A stretch of 64,000 nt of DNA from Amycolatopsis sp. CA-230715 (GTDB taxonomy: Bacteria; Actinomycetota; Actinomycetes; Mycobacteriales; Pseudonocardiaceae): contig NZ_CP059997.1 in the NCBI RefSeq assembly GCF_018736145.1, forward strand, positions 6,819,501 to 6,883,500, given 5' to 3'. The notes beneath the pieces were generated by a model, which worked only from the letters and a program-made list of their open reading frames with translations, searched no databases and was not told the DNA's origin. Shown in pieces: positions 16,874 to 25,447 of this stretch (positions are counted from its first letter, which is position 1; every line of letters starts with the position of its first letter). A program made the position numbers and the translations under genes.

Positions 16874-19681
16874 ATGAGCGACGCTTGCGAGCGAATCGAG
16901 CGCACCGGGGATGTCGTCCTGCCCGGCAGACAACAGGAACTGGCGACGCTGGCGCGCGTGTCCGGCACGGTCGGGACCGGCGGGGCGGCGACCGTGCTGG
17001 TCGTCGGTGAGGCGGGGATCGGGAAGTCGCGGCTGGTCACCGAGTTCGTCACCGGCCTGCGCGACGCGACGGTGCTCGTCGGCGCCTGCCTCGATCTGTG
17101 CGGTGACGGGCTGCCGTTCGCGCCGTTCACCGCCGCGCTGCGCCAGCTCGTCGAACAGCGGGGTGCGGAGGCCGTCGTGCGCCTGCTGCCCGGCGGAGAC
17201 GCCGGAGAGCTGGCCAGGCTGTCGCCCGCGTTGGGGCCGGTGCCGCCGGTCGGCGAGTTTTCCCGGCCGCGGCTGTTCGAACAGGTGCTGGCGCTGCTGC
17301 GCGCACTGGCCGACGCCGGGCCGGTCGTGCTCGTCGTCGAGGACGCCCACTGGGCCGACCGGTCGAGCCGGGACCTGCTGAACTTCCTGGTGCGCAGCCA
17401 GGATTCCGTGCCCGGCCTGCTCGTCGTGGTGGTCGCTCGTGACGGGTCGCCGCTGGCTCCGCTCGGCAGGCTGCCGTGGGCGACCGTGCTCGAACTCGGC
17501 CGCCTCACGAAGGCTTCGACGCGTGCCCAGATCAGGTCGGTGCTCGGCGGGGAACCGGATTCGGGCCTCGTCGAGCGCGTCCACCGGCGGAGCGAGGGGA
17601 ATCCCCTGTTCACCGAGGCGCTGCTGGCCTGCGGCGACCGGCCCGGCCCCGCGGTGCCCAGCACGATCGGGGACCTCCTGCGGGCGCCGTTGGAAGACCT
17701 GCCGGGGGCCACCTGCGAGGTCGTGCGCGCGGTCGCCGCCGGGGGCGACCGCGTGGACCACGCGCTGCTGCTCGCGGTGACCGGGCTCGGGCACGCGGAC
17801 CTGTCCGGCGCGGTGCGTCCCGCCGTCGCGGCGCGGCTGCTCGTGGCCGACGAGGACGGTTACCGGTTCCGGCACGCGCTCGCCTGCGAAGCCGTTTACG
17901 CCGACCTGCTCCCGGGCGATCGGGCGCTGCTCCACGCGCGCTACGGCGAGGCGCTGGCCGACGACAGATACGGCGGCGAGGGGTGTGAAAGCCAACTGGC
18001 CCAGCACTGGTACGCCGTGCGGGCCGAGCACCCCGGCCGCGCGCTGAGAAGCTGCTGGCTGGCCGCCGTCGCGGCACGGGAAGTGCTGGCACACGCGGAA
18101 CGGCTGCGGCTGCTCACCCGCGTGCTCGAGATCTGGCCCTCGGTGCCGGACGCGGCTTCGCTGGTCGGCGCGGACCGGGACGCGGTACTGGAGCAGGCGG
18201 TCGAGACGGCTGTCGTGGCGGGCGAGCTCGACAGCGCGGAGTCCCTCCTCGTAACCGCGCTGGCCGGGGCTGACCCCGTTCGCACCGCACGGCTGCTGCT
18301 GCACCGGAGCACCGTCCGCCAGACCGGCGGACGACCGGGCGACATCGCCGACCTCGAAGAAGCGGCGAAGCTCGTCCCGGAAGGCGACCCGCTGCGCGCG
18401 ACGGTCCTGAACGCGCTGACCGAACGGCTGCTCACCGTGCCCCGCGAAGCCGAAGGCCTCGCCGTCGCGGAGACGGCCAGTGCGGCCGCGCGCACCGAAC
18501 CCGAACTGACCGTCGCCGATATCAACCTGGCCTACGCACGGGCTCGTGCCGGGGACCTCGACGCCGAGCTTCCCCGCCTCGCCGAGGCGCGCGAACGGGC
18601 CGCTCGCCGCGGCGACGACAAGTCGGTGCTGCACGCGCTCCGATGCGAGTCGGACGTACTGCAAGGGGCAGGCCGCCACGAAGAGGCCGCGCGCGCCGCG
18701 AGGCTCGGCATCGCGGCGGCGACGACCGCCGGGCTCGGGCGCACGGCGGGGCCGACGCACGCCGGGAACCTCGCCGAAGCGCTGATTTCCCTTGGCAGCT
18801 GGGACGAAGCCGCCGAGATCGTCGACCACGCGATGGAACTCGACCCGGTGCCGAGCCTGCACGCCTACCTGCTCGTCCTTTCCGGATCCCTTTCGCTCGC
18901 GCGCGGGGACCTCACGTCGGCGGAGTACGCGGTCGAATTCGGGAACCGGGTACTGACCCGTGGCACCGCCTACGACCAGGATGTGCTGCAACTCGTCGCG
19001 CTCGAGGTCGACCTGCTCGTGGCGCAGGGGCAGCGGCGCGAAGCGGTGGCCAAGGCGCGCGCCGCGCTCGCCCCCTGTGCCAGCCCCCGGTACGCGTGGC
19101 CGCTGCTGGTCGCGGGGGCGGCCGCGGCGGGCACCACGGCCGAGGCGCTCGACTTCGCCCGCGAATCCGCCGGGCTTCCCGTGATCGGCCCGGTCCAGGA
19201 TGCCCACCGGAGCACGCTTTCCGCGCTGACCGGATCGGCGGGCTGGGACGGCGCCGTCCGCGCGTGGACGGACCTGCGCCAGCCCTACCCCCGCGCACGG
19301 GCGCAGCTGCACGCGGCCGAATCGGCGCTGGAGGCCGGTGACCGCGCGGCAGCCGCGGCACTGCTGGCCCCCGTACGGTCCACAATGGACGAACTCGGCG
19401 CCGAGTCGCTCCGGCCGCGACTGGACCGCCTCGAACGCCTCGCGAACGTCCGCGCCCAGGTACCCGCGGGCGCGCCTGCCGCGCGCCACGGCCTCACTCC
19501 GCGTGAACTCGACGTGCTGCGGCTGCTCGCCGACGGGCGCAGCAACCGGCAGATCGCCGAGGCGCTGTTCATCTCGGTCAAGACCGTGGGCGTGCACGCC
19601 TCGGCCATCTTCGGCAAGCTCGGCGTCACCAGCCGCGTCCAGGCCGCCACGCTCGCGCACCGCCTCGGCATCGTGGCGTGA
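16874..19681 (+). CDS. LAL-type LuxR family regulator with AAA/STAND ATPase domain
   Basis: 935 residues. Walker A is VVGEAGIGKSRLV (43-55) and Walker B is VVLVVEDAHWAD (151-162), followed by a long helical, TPR-like middle. The last 60 residues form a LuxR HTH: LTPRELDVLRLLADGRSNRQ, IAEALFISVKTVGVHASAIF and GKLGVTSR. Large ATP-binding LuxR regulators (MalT-like) integrate ligand and ATP binding to activate transcription, often of catabolic or secondary-metabolite genes. It is read away from the MFS-M20-YheO operon and is likely to act on it or on distant targets. It ends 3 bp before the end of the convergent DinB-like gene. Confidence 0.9.
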   Translation: MSDACERIERTGDVVLPGRQQELATLARVSGTVGTGGAATVLVVGEAGIGKSRLVTEFVTGLRDATVLVGACLDLCGDGLPFAPFTAALRQLVEQRGAEAVVRLLPGGDAGELARLSPALGPVPPVGEFSRPRLFEQVLALLRALADAGPVVLVVEDAHWADRSSRDLLNFLVRSQDSVPGLLVVVVARDGSPLAPLGRLPWATVLELGRLTKASTRAQIRSVLGGEPDSGLVERVHRRSEGNPLFTEALLACGDRPGPAVPSTIGDLLRAPLEDLPGATCEVVRAVAAGGDRVDHALLLAVTGLGHADLSGAVRPAVAARLLVADEDGYRFRHALACEAVYADLLPGDRALLHARYGEALADDRYGGEGCESQLAQHWYAVRAEHPGRALRSCWLAAVAAREVLAHAERLRLLTRVLEIWPSVPDAASLVGADRDAVLEQAVETAVVAGELDSAESLLVTALAGADPVRTARLLLHRSTVRQTGGRPGDIADLEEAAKLVPEGDPLRATVLNALTERLLTVPREAEGLAVAETASAAARTEPELTVADINLAYARARAGDLDAELPRLAEARERAARRGDDKSVLHALRCESDVLQGAGRHEEAARAARLGIAAATTAGLGRTAGPTHAGNLAEALISLGSWDEAAEIVDHAMELDPVPSLHAYLLVLSGSLSLARGDLTSAEYAVEFGNRVLTRGTAYDQDVLQLVALEVDLLVAQGQRREAVAKARAALAPCASPRYAWPLLVAGAAAAGTTAEALDFARESAGLPVIGPVQDAHRSTLSALTGSAGWDGAVRAWTDLRQPYPRARAQLHAAESALEAGDRAAAAALLAPVRSTMDELGAESLRPRLDRLERLANVRAQVPAGAPAARHGLTPRELDVLRLLADGRSNRQIAEALFISVKTVGVHASAIFGKLGVTSRVQAATLAHRLGIVA

Positions 19682-19684
19682 GGA

Positions 19685-20224
19685 TCAGGGGGTCCGGCCG
19701 GTGACGGCCACGATCCGGTCGATCAGCGGCGCGCCCGCGGCGGTCTCGGCCGGGGTGCCCCACAGCTCGGGTACCGGCGCCTTCGGGACGAACTCGACGA
19801 CGTGCTCGAAGCAGGCGCGCAGGGTTTCCTCGGGCAGGCCGAAGGGCTGGCCGGTGGCCCGCGCCAGGTCCCAGCCGTGCACCACCATCTCGGTGAGCGA
19901 GATCCGGCCCCACAGCGCGTTGGACATTTCGAGGTCCCCGGCCGAGGTGCTGCCTTCCCACGCCGCCGGGTCGTCCCACGCCTCGCCGAGCACGCGCACG
20001 TGCTCGGCCGTTTCGGCGCGCCAGCCGTGGCCGAAGGCGAGTTCGGCCTGCTCGTCGCCGGTCTTGCGGGCGAGCGCGGCGAACCCCTGCGCCACGCCGT
20101 CGACGTGGGTGACGAGATCGGCCACGGTGTACTCGGCGCACGGCGTCGGCCCGGTGAGCTGGTCGTCGGTCACTCCCGCCAGCAGTTCGGCCATCCGGTG
20201 GCAGGCGGGTTTCAGATCGATCAT
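19685..20224 (-). CDS. TIGR03086/DinB-like (mycothiol-dependent maleylpyruvate isomerase-type) protein
   Basis: 179 residues with the four-helix DinB/MDMPI fold pattern: DLKPACHRMAELLAGVTDDQL, the PTPCAEYTVADLVTHVDG motif with a metal-ligand-type histidine, and TEMVVHGWDLARATGQ with a second histidine. This family includes metal- and mycothiol-dependent enzymes, and the mycothione reductase in this window shows the organism makes mycothiol. The specific reaction cannot be deduced. The start is ATG 20224 behind CGAGGAG. It is divergent from the RraA-like gene, and the 118-bp gap holds a perfect 27-bp palindrome. Confidence 0.8.
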   Translation of the reverse strand: MIDLKPACHRMAELLAGVTDDQLTGPTPCAEYTVADLVTHVDGVAQGFAALARKTGDEQAELAFGHGWRAETAEHVRVLGEAWDDPAAWEGSTSAGDLEMSNALWGRISLTEMVVHGWDLARATGQPFGLPEETLRACFEHVVEFVPKAPVPELWGTPAETAAGAPLIDRIVAVTGRTP

Positions 20225-20301
20225 GAGCACTCCTCGGTTCGGTCCTACGCGGGGGAGTCGCACGCGGGACCCCGTGCCGGACATCACCGCCGGAATCCGC
20301 C

Positions 20302-20328
20302 GCTCGGGTGCGATGATCGCACCCGAGC
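20302..20328. promoter_or_regulatory. Perfect 27-bp palindrome between DinB-like and rraA-like genes
   Basis: The arm GCTCGGGTGCGAT (20302-20314) is mirrored exactly at 20316-20328 around a single G. It lies 14 bases before the start codon of the RraA-like gene, overlapping its leader, and 78 bases upstream of the divergent DinB-like gene. It could be an operator for a dimeric repressor or, in RNA, a 13-bp hairpin controlling rraA translation. No T-run follows, so a terminator is less likely. Confidence 0.6.
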
Positions 20329-20342
20329 CGAAGAGGGAGAGC

Positions 20343-20966
20343 ATGAACGACACGACCGGATTCGCGACCGTCCCGCCGACCACCCTCGCCGACCTGCTCG
20401 GCCGCGAGCAGGTCATGGACATCGGCATCCGCCCGCTGTGGCCGTCGGCGCCGAGGGTGGCGGGCCAGGCGTTCACCGTGCGGTGCCCTCCCGGCGACAA
20501 CCTGATGCTGCACGCCGAGATCTACCGCGCCCAGCCGGGTTCGGTCATCGTCGCCGAGGCGGGCGACGTGGACTACGCGCTGGCGGGCGGGAACGTCTGC
20601 GCCGTCGCGCAGCGGCGCGGGATCGCGGCGTTCGTGATCGACGGGGTGATCCGCGACCTCGCCGAAGTGCGGGAGATGGGCTTCCCGGTCTTCGCCAGGG
20701 GCGTCATTCCGATCCCCGGCACCAAGGCGGCCGTCGCGCCGCTCGAACGCGAGGTGCGGTGCGGCGGAGTGCGCGTGCGCAGCGGTGACATCGTGGTGGC
20801 CGACGAGGAGGGCATCGTGGTCTGCCCCGGCGCGGACCAGGACCAGGTGCTCGCCGATGCCCGCGCGAAACTGGCCAAGGAAGCGGAACAATCGCTCGAC
20901 GAGTGGGAGCGAGCGCACCGCGCGCGGGTCGAAAAAGCACTGGCGGAGCACGGTTTTCCCGGCTGA
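20343..20966 (+). CDS. RraA-like / 4-hydroxy-4-methyl-2-oxoglutarate aldolase family protein
   Basis: 207 residues. The family core is clear: GQAFTVRCPPGDNLMLHAEI, GDVDYALAGGNVCAVAQRRG, and the metal/substrate loop AAFVIDGVIRDLAEV with the conserved R-D pair. In proteobacteria RraA regulates RNase E, but most actinobacterial members resemble HMG/CHA aldolases or demethylmenaquinone-methyltransferase-like paralogs, so a small-molecule aldolase or oxaloacetate decarboxylase activity is more likely. A charged helical C-terminus (EQSLDEWERAHRARVEKALA) extends the domain. The start is ATG 20343 after GAGGGAGAGC. Confidence 0.82.
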   Translation: MNDTTGFATVPPTTLADLLGREQVMDIGIRPLWPSAPRVAGQAFTVRCPPGDNLMLHAEIYRAQPGSVIVAEAGDVDYALAGGNVCAVAQRRGIAAFVIDGVIRDLAEVREMGFPVFARGVIPIPGTKAAVAPLEREVRCGGVRVRSGDIVVADEEGIVVCPGADQDQVLADARAKLAKEAEQSLDEWERAHRARVEKALAEHGFPG

Positions 20967-21274
20967 GGGCGCCGCGGCCGCCGTCTCGGAAGCGGCAGCG
21001 GGTGGTGCAGAATTCTTCAACGGAAATATTTCGTTTGGTGCTTTTCACCCGGCGCGTCACCGGGTGACCTCGTCGCCCCGCTGCTGGTGAAATGCTGCCA
21101 AGATCCAGTGGTACCGGAGAGTACCGCCGAAATCGGTACCGGTACTTTTCAGTAAGACCACGAAATTGTCTTTCAACGTTCGTTCCGCGTTCTCGCCGCG
21201 CGGTGTCGACCGGTCGGGGTCACGTTCCACTCTGGTGGCCGATTGCCGCGCATCCGCGGTACGGAGAATGATTC
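20967..21274. other. Intergenic region with GGTACC-type repeats
   Basis: No convincing gene. The stretch from about 21010 to 21185 is markedly more A/T-rich than its surroundings, as expected of a promoter. GGTACCG-like words recur at 21111, 21126 and 21142 (the last reads CGGTACCGGTAC), possibly a regulator site for the downstream ornithine-cyclodeaminase-like gene. No terminator hairpin with a T-run is seen after the RraA-like gene. Confidence 0.4.
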
Positions 21275-21394
21275 ATGTTGTCGCCCTTCCCGCTTGACCA
21301 CGGGTGCGCGGGGCGGACGCAACTCCTGTGCGACGAGGCCGGGGATTCTCGCCGCGATCTCCTGGTGTGGATCGCAAAGGAAAGGATGTCATGA
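21275..21394 (+). CDS. Possible 39-residue peptide ORF coupled to the ornithine-cyclodeaminase-like gene
   Basis: A short ORF, MLSPFPLDHGCAGRTQLLCD followed by 19 residues ending WIAKERMS, with two cysteines. GGAGA lies about seven bases before its ATG, and its TGA overlaps the downstream ATG as ATGA. Roughly 31 of its 39 codons end in G or C, in keeping with real genes here. It could be a translated leader or small peptide, or a chance frame. I do not recognise the sequence. Confidence 0.35.
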   Translation: MLSPFPLDHGCAGRTQLLCDEAGDSRRDLLVWIAKERMS

Positions 21395-22377
21395 GAGACC
21401 TGCATGTCGTGCCCGCATGCGTGGTTCGCAGGATACTGGACGAATTCGCGCCCGAGGTGGTGGAGATCGTCCGCAGCGTGTACCTGAACCACGGCGTGGA
21501 CGAGGACGCATCGCGGGTCTGCGGGTTCACCCGCTCCGTCGCGGCGGGCGCGCAGCAGGTCGCCGCGTTCGACGCGCCTTCGGGATCGGGCGCGAGGTGG
21601 GTGGTGAGCGTGGCCGCCGAACGGGATTCCGCCCCGCAGACGCGGGGGATGCTGGTACTGGCCGACGGGGCCGACGGGCATCCCGCGGCGTGCATGGAGG
21701 CGACCTGGGTCGGCGCCGCGCGCGCGGCCGCGTCGGCCGTGGTGGCGGTCGCGGAGCTCGCCCCGGCCGACCGCGCGCTGTCCGTGGGGTTCGCGGGCGA
21801 CGGGGCGGTGGTCGCGCAGCTCGCGAGCTACCTCACACGATCGGCGAACGTGGCGCGGACAATCGTTCTCGGAACGGGTGACGAGGATCTCGCGCGCATT
21901 TGTTCCGAAGCCGAAGTCGTTCTCGACCGGACCCCCGAACTGACCGGAATGCTCGACGCCGACGTGGTCGTACTCGCGAAGCGGGAGAAGGATCCTTATG
22001 TGCCTTCGGAAGCGCGGCTGAACGCGGGGCAACTGCTGCTCAACGTGTCGCTGCGCGCTTTGCCGGTCGAGCTCGTCCTGACCGCCAACAATGTCCTCGA
22101 CGACATCGACGAGTGCTTGCAGGCGTACACCTCGCCGCATTTGGCCGAACACGCCACCGGCGGGCGGCGGTTCGTCACCGGCACACTCGGCGAGGTCCTG
22201 CGCGGCGAAGTGCTCGTGGACGGGGCGAAGCCGACCGTGTTCACCCCGTTCGGGATGAGCCCGCTCGACGTCGCGGTCGGGCAGTTCGTGCTCGAGGTGG
22301 CGACGGCGCGGGACGAGATCGTCGCGGTCCCCGACTTCTCGGCGAATTCCGCCTACGCCGAACCCGCGCTGCTCTGA
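21391..22377 (+). CDS. Ornithine cyclodeaminase / mu-crystallin family protein
   Basis: 328 residues of the OCD/mu-crystallin family. Typical features are an N-terminal dimerisation part, GMLVLADGADGHPAACMEATWVGAARAAASAVVA (the segment that normally reads T-x-R-T-A-A), and a Rossmann part LSVGFAGDGAVVAQLASYL. The family reduces or deaminates amino-acid-like imines with NAD(P); some members build 2,3-diaminopropionate or act in siderophore and antibiotic assembly. The usual GxGxQA dinucleotide loop reads FAGDGAV here, so cofactor use may differ. The start is ATG 21391 with GGAAAGGA upstream. No partner biosynthetic gene is adjacent except the tiny overlapping ORF. Confidence 0.78.
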   Translation: MRDLHVVPACVVRRILDEFAPEVVEIVRSVYLNHGVDEDASRVCGFTRSVAAGAQQVAAFDAPSGSGARWVVSVAAERDSAPQTRGMLVLADGADGHPAACMEATWVGAARAAASAVVAVAELAPADRALSVGFAGDGAVVAQLASYLTRSANVARTIVLGTGDEDLARICSEAEVVLDRTPELTGMLDADVVVLAKREKDPYVPSEARLNAGQLLLNVSLRALPVELVLTANNVLDDIDECLQAYTSPHLAEHATGGRRFVTGTLGEVLRGEVLVDGAKPTVFTPFGMSPLDVAVGQFVLEVATARDEIVAVPDFSANSAYAEPALL

Positions 22378-22536
22378 CCGGCGTCACGGCTCGGCCACGA
22401 GGAGGCATCGGGGCACCCTCGCCGAGGTGCTGGCGGAGGCCGAACGCGATGCCGTGACCCCGTACGCGGCGGCGCGTCGACCGTGCGGTCCATTGTGGAT
22501 AGTCGAAGCCGGGGCTCGCCTTTTCCGGGAATTCAT

Positions 22537-22555
22537 GTTAGGAAAGTTTCCTAAC
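22537..22555. promoter_or_regulatory. 19-bp perfect palindrome before the alkaline phosphatase
   Basis: GTTAGGAAA-G-TTTCCTAAC, nine-base arms around one base, ending 11 bases before the ATG and abutting the AGGAGG ribosome site. It is strikingly A/T-rich for this genome. My unverified recollection is that very similar palindromes precede secreted hydrolase genes of actinomycetes. A repressor bound here would block transcription or initiation of the phosphatase. Confidence 0.6.
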
Positions 22556-22566
22556 TAGGAGGCGGC

Positions 22567-23781
22567 ATGGGGCGAACAGGTGCGATCGCGGCGGCGGTGC
22601 TGGTGGTCCTCGGCGGCACGGCGGCGGCATCGGGGTCGACGGTGTCCTCGGGGTCCTCGGCGAGGACCGCGCGGAACATCGTCTACATCCAGGGTGATGG
22701 CATGGGGCTCGCGCAACGCGACCTGATCCGGCTCGCCACCGTCGGCAAGCGCGGTGACCTGGTGATGAACCGGATGCCGGTGACCGGGCTGGTGCACACC
22801 GATCCGGACGACCCCGACGAGGTGGTCACCGACTCGGCTGCCGCGGCCACCGCGCTCGCGACCGGCCACAAGACCCGCAACGGCGCCGTCGGCGTCGACG
22901 TGCACGGGCGGCCGCTGCGAACCGTGCTGGAACGGGCGAAGCAGGCGGGGAAGTCGACGGGGCTGGTCACCACCGCGCAGGTCACGGGCGCTTCCCCGGC
23001 GGCGTTCGCTTCGCACGTGCCGAGCCGCGACCTGCAGAGCGACATCGCCGAGCAGTACCTCACCGCCAGCAGGCCGGACGTGCTGCTCGGCGGCGGCGAG
23101 GACTGGTGGTACCCGAAGGACGAGCCCGGCGCATGGCCGGACCGCGACGGCGAGCAGAGCCGGGGCACGCACGGCAACCAGGTGGAACGGGCGAAGCGCG
23201 CCGGATACTCCTACGTCCGCAACGCCGACGAACTGCGGGACACCCGGTCGTCGCGCATCCTCGGGCTCTTCGCGAACGAGGACATGGTCGACTACGGGCC
23301 CGACGGCAAGGGCGCCTACCGTCCGAGCGTCCCGCTGACCCAGATGGCGAAGAAGGCACTGGACACCCTGTCGGCGAACCCGCGCGGGTTCTTCCTCTTC
23401 CTGGAGGAGGAAGGGATCGACGGCATGGCGCACGAGAACAACGCGCACGCCGTGATCGACGCGGGCCGGGCGCTGGACGCCGCCGTGGCCGAAGTGCTGC
23501 GGTTCGTCCGCTCCCACCCCGACACGCTCGTGATCGTCGGCGGCGACCACGAAACGGGCGGGATGACGATCGAAAACACCGACGGCCCCAACGAAGGCGA
23601 CGAAGACGGCCCGTTCCCGGTGCCGGGCTCGCGGCTGAAGCTTACCGTCGACTGGACGACGGGGGAGCACACCGGCGCCGACACCCCCGTCACCGCGACC
23701 GGCCCCGGCGCGGAGCGGCTGGGCGGGACCATCGACAACACCGACGTCCACCAAGCTATGCTCGCCGCCTCCGGCCTCTGA
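22567..23781 (+). CDS. Secreted alkaline phosphatase (PhoA family)
   Basis: 404 residues. An N-terminal signal sequence (GAIAAAVLVVLGGTAAASGS) is followed by the metal site YIQGDGMG (40-47) and the nucleophile motif VVTDSAAAATALATG with Ser90. Further metal ligands fit FLEEEGIDGMAHENN, VIVGGDHETGGM and GEHTGADTPV near the C-terminus. It should hydrolyse phosphomonoesters outside the cell to release phosphate. Strong AGGAGG site before ATG 22567. The palindrome just upstream implies specific control; I see no obvious PHO box. It stands as a single gene, followed by the hairpin repeat cluster. Confidence 0.92.
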   Translation: MGRTGAIAAAVLVVLGGTAAASGSTVSSGSSARTARNIVYIQGDGMGLAQRDLIRLATVGKRGDLVMNRMPVTGLVHTDPDDPDEVVTDSAAAATALATGHKTRNGAVGVDVHGRPLRTVLERAKQAGKSTGLVTTAQVTGASPAAFASHVPSRDLQSDIAEQYLTASRPDVLLGGGEDWWYPKDEPGAWPDRDGEQSRGTHGNQVERAKRAGYSYVRNADELRDTRSSRILGLFANEDMVDYGPDGKGAYRPSVPLTQMAKKALDTLSANPRGFFLFLEEEGIDGMAHENNAHAVIDAGRALDAAVAEVLRFVRSHPDTLVIVGGDHETGGMTIENTDGPNEGDEDGPFPVPGSRLKLTVDWTTGEHTGADTPVTATGPGAERLGGTIDNTDVHQAMLAASGL

Positions 23782-23828
23782 GGCCCCGGCGCCGAACTCC
23801 CCTGATGGCCATCACGACCCCGCTCCGT

Positions 23829-24158
23829 GCCCCGAAAGATGCTCCTACAGCGGTCGGGTCGGGCTGCGGGTGCCGCCGAAGGCTCCTTTTGGGGCGTTGA
23901 GCGTCACGATCCCGGCCCTCGCGGCGGGCTGCCGCCACCTGCACGAGTCCCCGAAGGTGGCCTTCGGGGCGCTAGACGCCGCGAACTCGACCCTCGCACC
24001 ACAACGCCCACCACCCGCGCGCGAGCCCGCAGCGGGCCGTCACGTGCCCCGAAAGTGGCTTTCGGGGAATCCAGCGCCCCGAACGTCACTTTCGGGGCAC
24101 ACTCTCGCCAGCCACCGCGCGCACCGCCAGCCGCACGCCATCCCTGTGGCTTTCGGGA
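23829..24158. repeat. Hairpin repeat cluster A (CCCCGAARGTGGCYTTCGGGG family)
   Basis: Perfect or near-perfect 21-bp hairpin units lie at 23949-23969, 24047-24067 and 24077-24097. The last two are spaced exactly 30 bp (9-bp linker). Degenerate copies occur at 23829-23850, 23876-23894 and 24144-24158. The linker words CGTTGAGCG, CGCTAGACG and AATCCAGCG follow the units. The cluster fills the gap after the alkaline phosphatase gene; no credible gene is present. Short open frames here merely translate the repeat into periodic peptides. Confidence 0.85.
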
Positions 24159-24160
24159 CA

Positions 24161-24638
24161 CGGCACTCGGAGAGGGCGCCGCCGGAGAAAGGTCGGAATG
24201 GTGCCGGGTGTTTCTTCGGGGCGTCATCGGGATTTGTGCGTTTTTGCCAACTTTTCAGAAAACCGCTGGTCAGGGAAACGTCCAAGCGTTACAGGTGTAT
24301 TTCTCACATGACGCACCGTGGTCGCCGGTGATTCGTTCGTAGGATCACCTTTACAGGTGGCGCTTCGCGTTACCCGCCAACGGAAACCGGAGTTCGACAC
24401 GGTAAGCGACCGTTTTGCGGCGGCGATCTCGGACGAACGTCATTCGATCGGGTGGCGGTCGCGGCGCGGCGACTACTGATTTCGATATCGCCGCAGAACG
24501 GGGCGATGGTCGCGGTTTTCCTTGGCGTGCCCGCGCTTGATAGCTTCCAGGCTCTCGCTCCCGTTGGTGCCTTTGTAACGCGTCGGGGATCGGCACGTCC
24601 ACGTGCGAGCGCTCTCACGATCATCGGAAGGACAGTTC
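24161..24638. promoter_or_regulatory. Leader of the anchor-P/sortase pair, with LacI-type palindrome
   Basis: No gene seen. A T/A-rich stretch at 24238-24310 could be a promoter. TTACAGGTG occurs at 24289-24297 and 24351-24359; the second copy is part of CACCT-TTAC-AGGTG (24346-24359). At 24602-24619, CGTGCGAGCGCTCTCACG is an 18-bp palindrome with one mismatched pair and a central GAGCGCTC, the shape of LacI-family operators. It ends 19 bases before the ATG of the secreted protein. Confidence 0.4.
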
Positions 24639-25442
24639 ATGCGGGTAGACCTGCTGCGTACCGGGGGTGCGGCCGCCGTGGCCGCGACGGCGCTCCTCCT
24701 CACCACCGCGCCGGTTTCGGCGGCGACGGCCGCCGGGTCCGGGTCGGCCTACGGCGCGTCGGCCAGCGTGTCGTTGCTGCCGGGCGTGCTCGGGGACAAG
24801 GGGCTGACGGTCGACACCGGGAAGCTCGCCAAATCCACCACGGAGGGCCCGAATTCGGCGTCCGTGGCCGACGCCCCGCTCAAGGGCCTGCTGACCGCGA
24901 AGGCGATCAGCAGCACCTCGAAGCACGCCGAAAGCGGCGGTGTCACCTCGACCGCGTCGATCGTCGACGCGACGCTGCCGGTGCTCGCCCCACTCGCGGG
25001 CGGCGACGTTTCCGCGCGGGTGCTCAAGGCGCAGTGCGCCTCGACGGCGTCCGGTGTCACCGGCAGCGCCGAGATCGCGGGCCTCGACCTCGGCAAGATC
25101 GGCAAGGTGCCGGTGGCCACCGAGCCCAACCGGTCGGTCGGCCTACCCGGCCTGGTGCAGGTGATCGTCAACGAGCAGATCAAGCACGACGACGGCAGCC
25201 TCACCGTGAACGCGCTGCACGTCAAACTGCTCGGTGGCAAGGAAACCGCCGCGCTCGGCAGCGGTGACGTCGTGCTGGCCTCGGCCACGTGCGGCAAGGC
25301 GACCGGCAGCAAACCGAGCACGAGCCCCAGTCCCAGCCCGACCACGAGCCCCGGAGCGCCCAAGCCGGGCAAGCAGGTCACCGAAATCCCCGTCGGCGCG
25401 CCGCAGACCGGTGACGGCAGCCTCGCCGTCACGAAGGGCTGA
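24639..25442 (+). CDS. Secreted 'choice-of-anchor P'-type protein, probable class F sortase partner
   Basis: 267 residues. A signal peptide runs to about residue 31 (TALLLTTAPVSAATAAG). The mature part is a repetitive beta-rich domain: SAYGASASVSLLPG, GVTSTASIVDATL, DDGSLTVNALHVKLL and a cysteine pair. A Pro/Ser/Thr linker (KPSTSPSPSPTTSPGAPKP) follows. The C-terminus reads EIPVGAPQTGDGSLAVTKG and lacks a membrane helix, so it is not a canonical LPxTG signal, though QTGDG may be a reduced sorting-type motif. The next gene, 5 bp away, encodes a class F sortase, which strongly suggests the two work together at the cell surface. Start ATG 24639 after GGAAGGA. Confidence 0.78.
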   Translation: MRVDLLRTGGAAAVAATALLLTTAPVSAATAAGSGSAYGASASVSLLPGVLGDKGLTVDTGKLAKSTTEGPNSASVADAPLKGLLTAKAISSTSKHAESGGVTSTASIVDATLPVLAPLAGGDVSARVLKAQCASTASGVTGSAEIAGLDLGKIGKVPVATEPNRSVGLPGLVQVIVNEQIKHDDGSLTVNALHVKLLGGKETAALGSGDVVLASATCGKATGSKPSTSPSPSPTTSPGAPKPGKQVTEIPVGAPQTGDGSLAVTKG

Positions 25443-25447
25443 AGCCG

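Noticed and set aside
16829..19660. 943-codon minus-strand frame opposite the LuxR-type regulator
   Set aside because: No domain is recognisable; the plus-strand protein has Walker motifs and a LuxR HTH.
23870..24331. Small ORFs with periodic peptides such as PKVAFGALDA in repeat clusters
   Set aside because: They are translations of the 30-bp hairpin repeat, in several frames and both strands, and lack ribosome sites.
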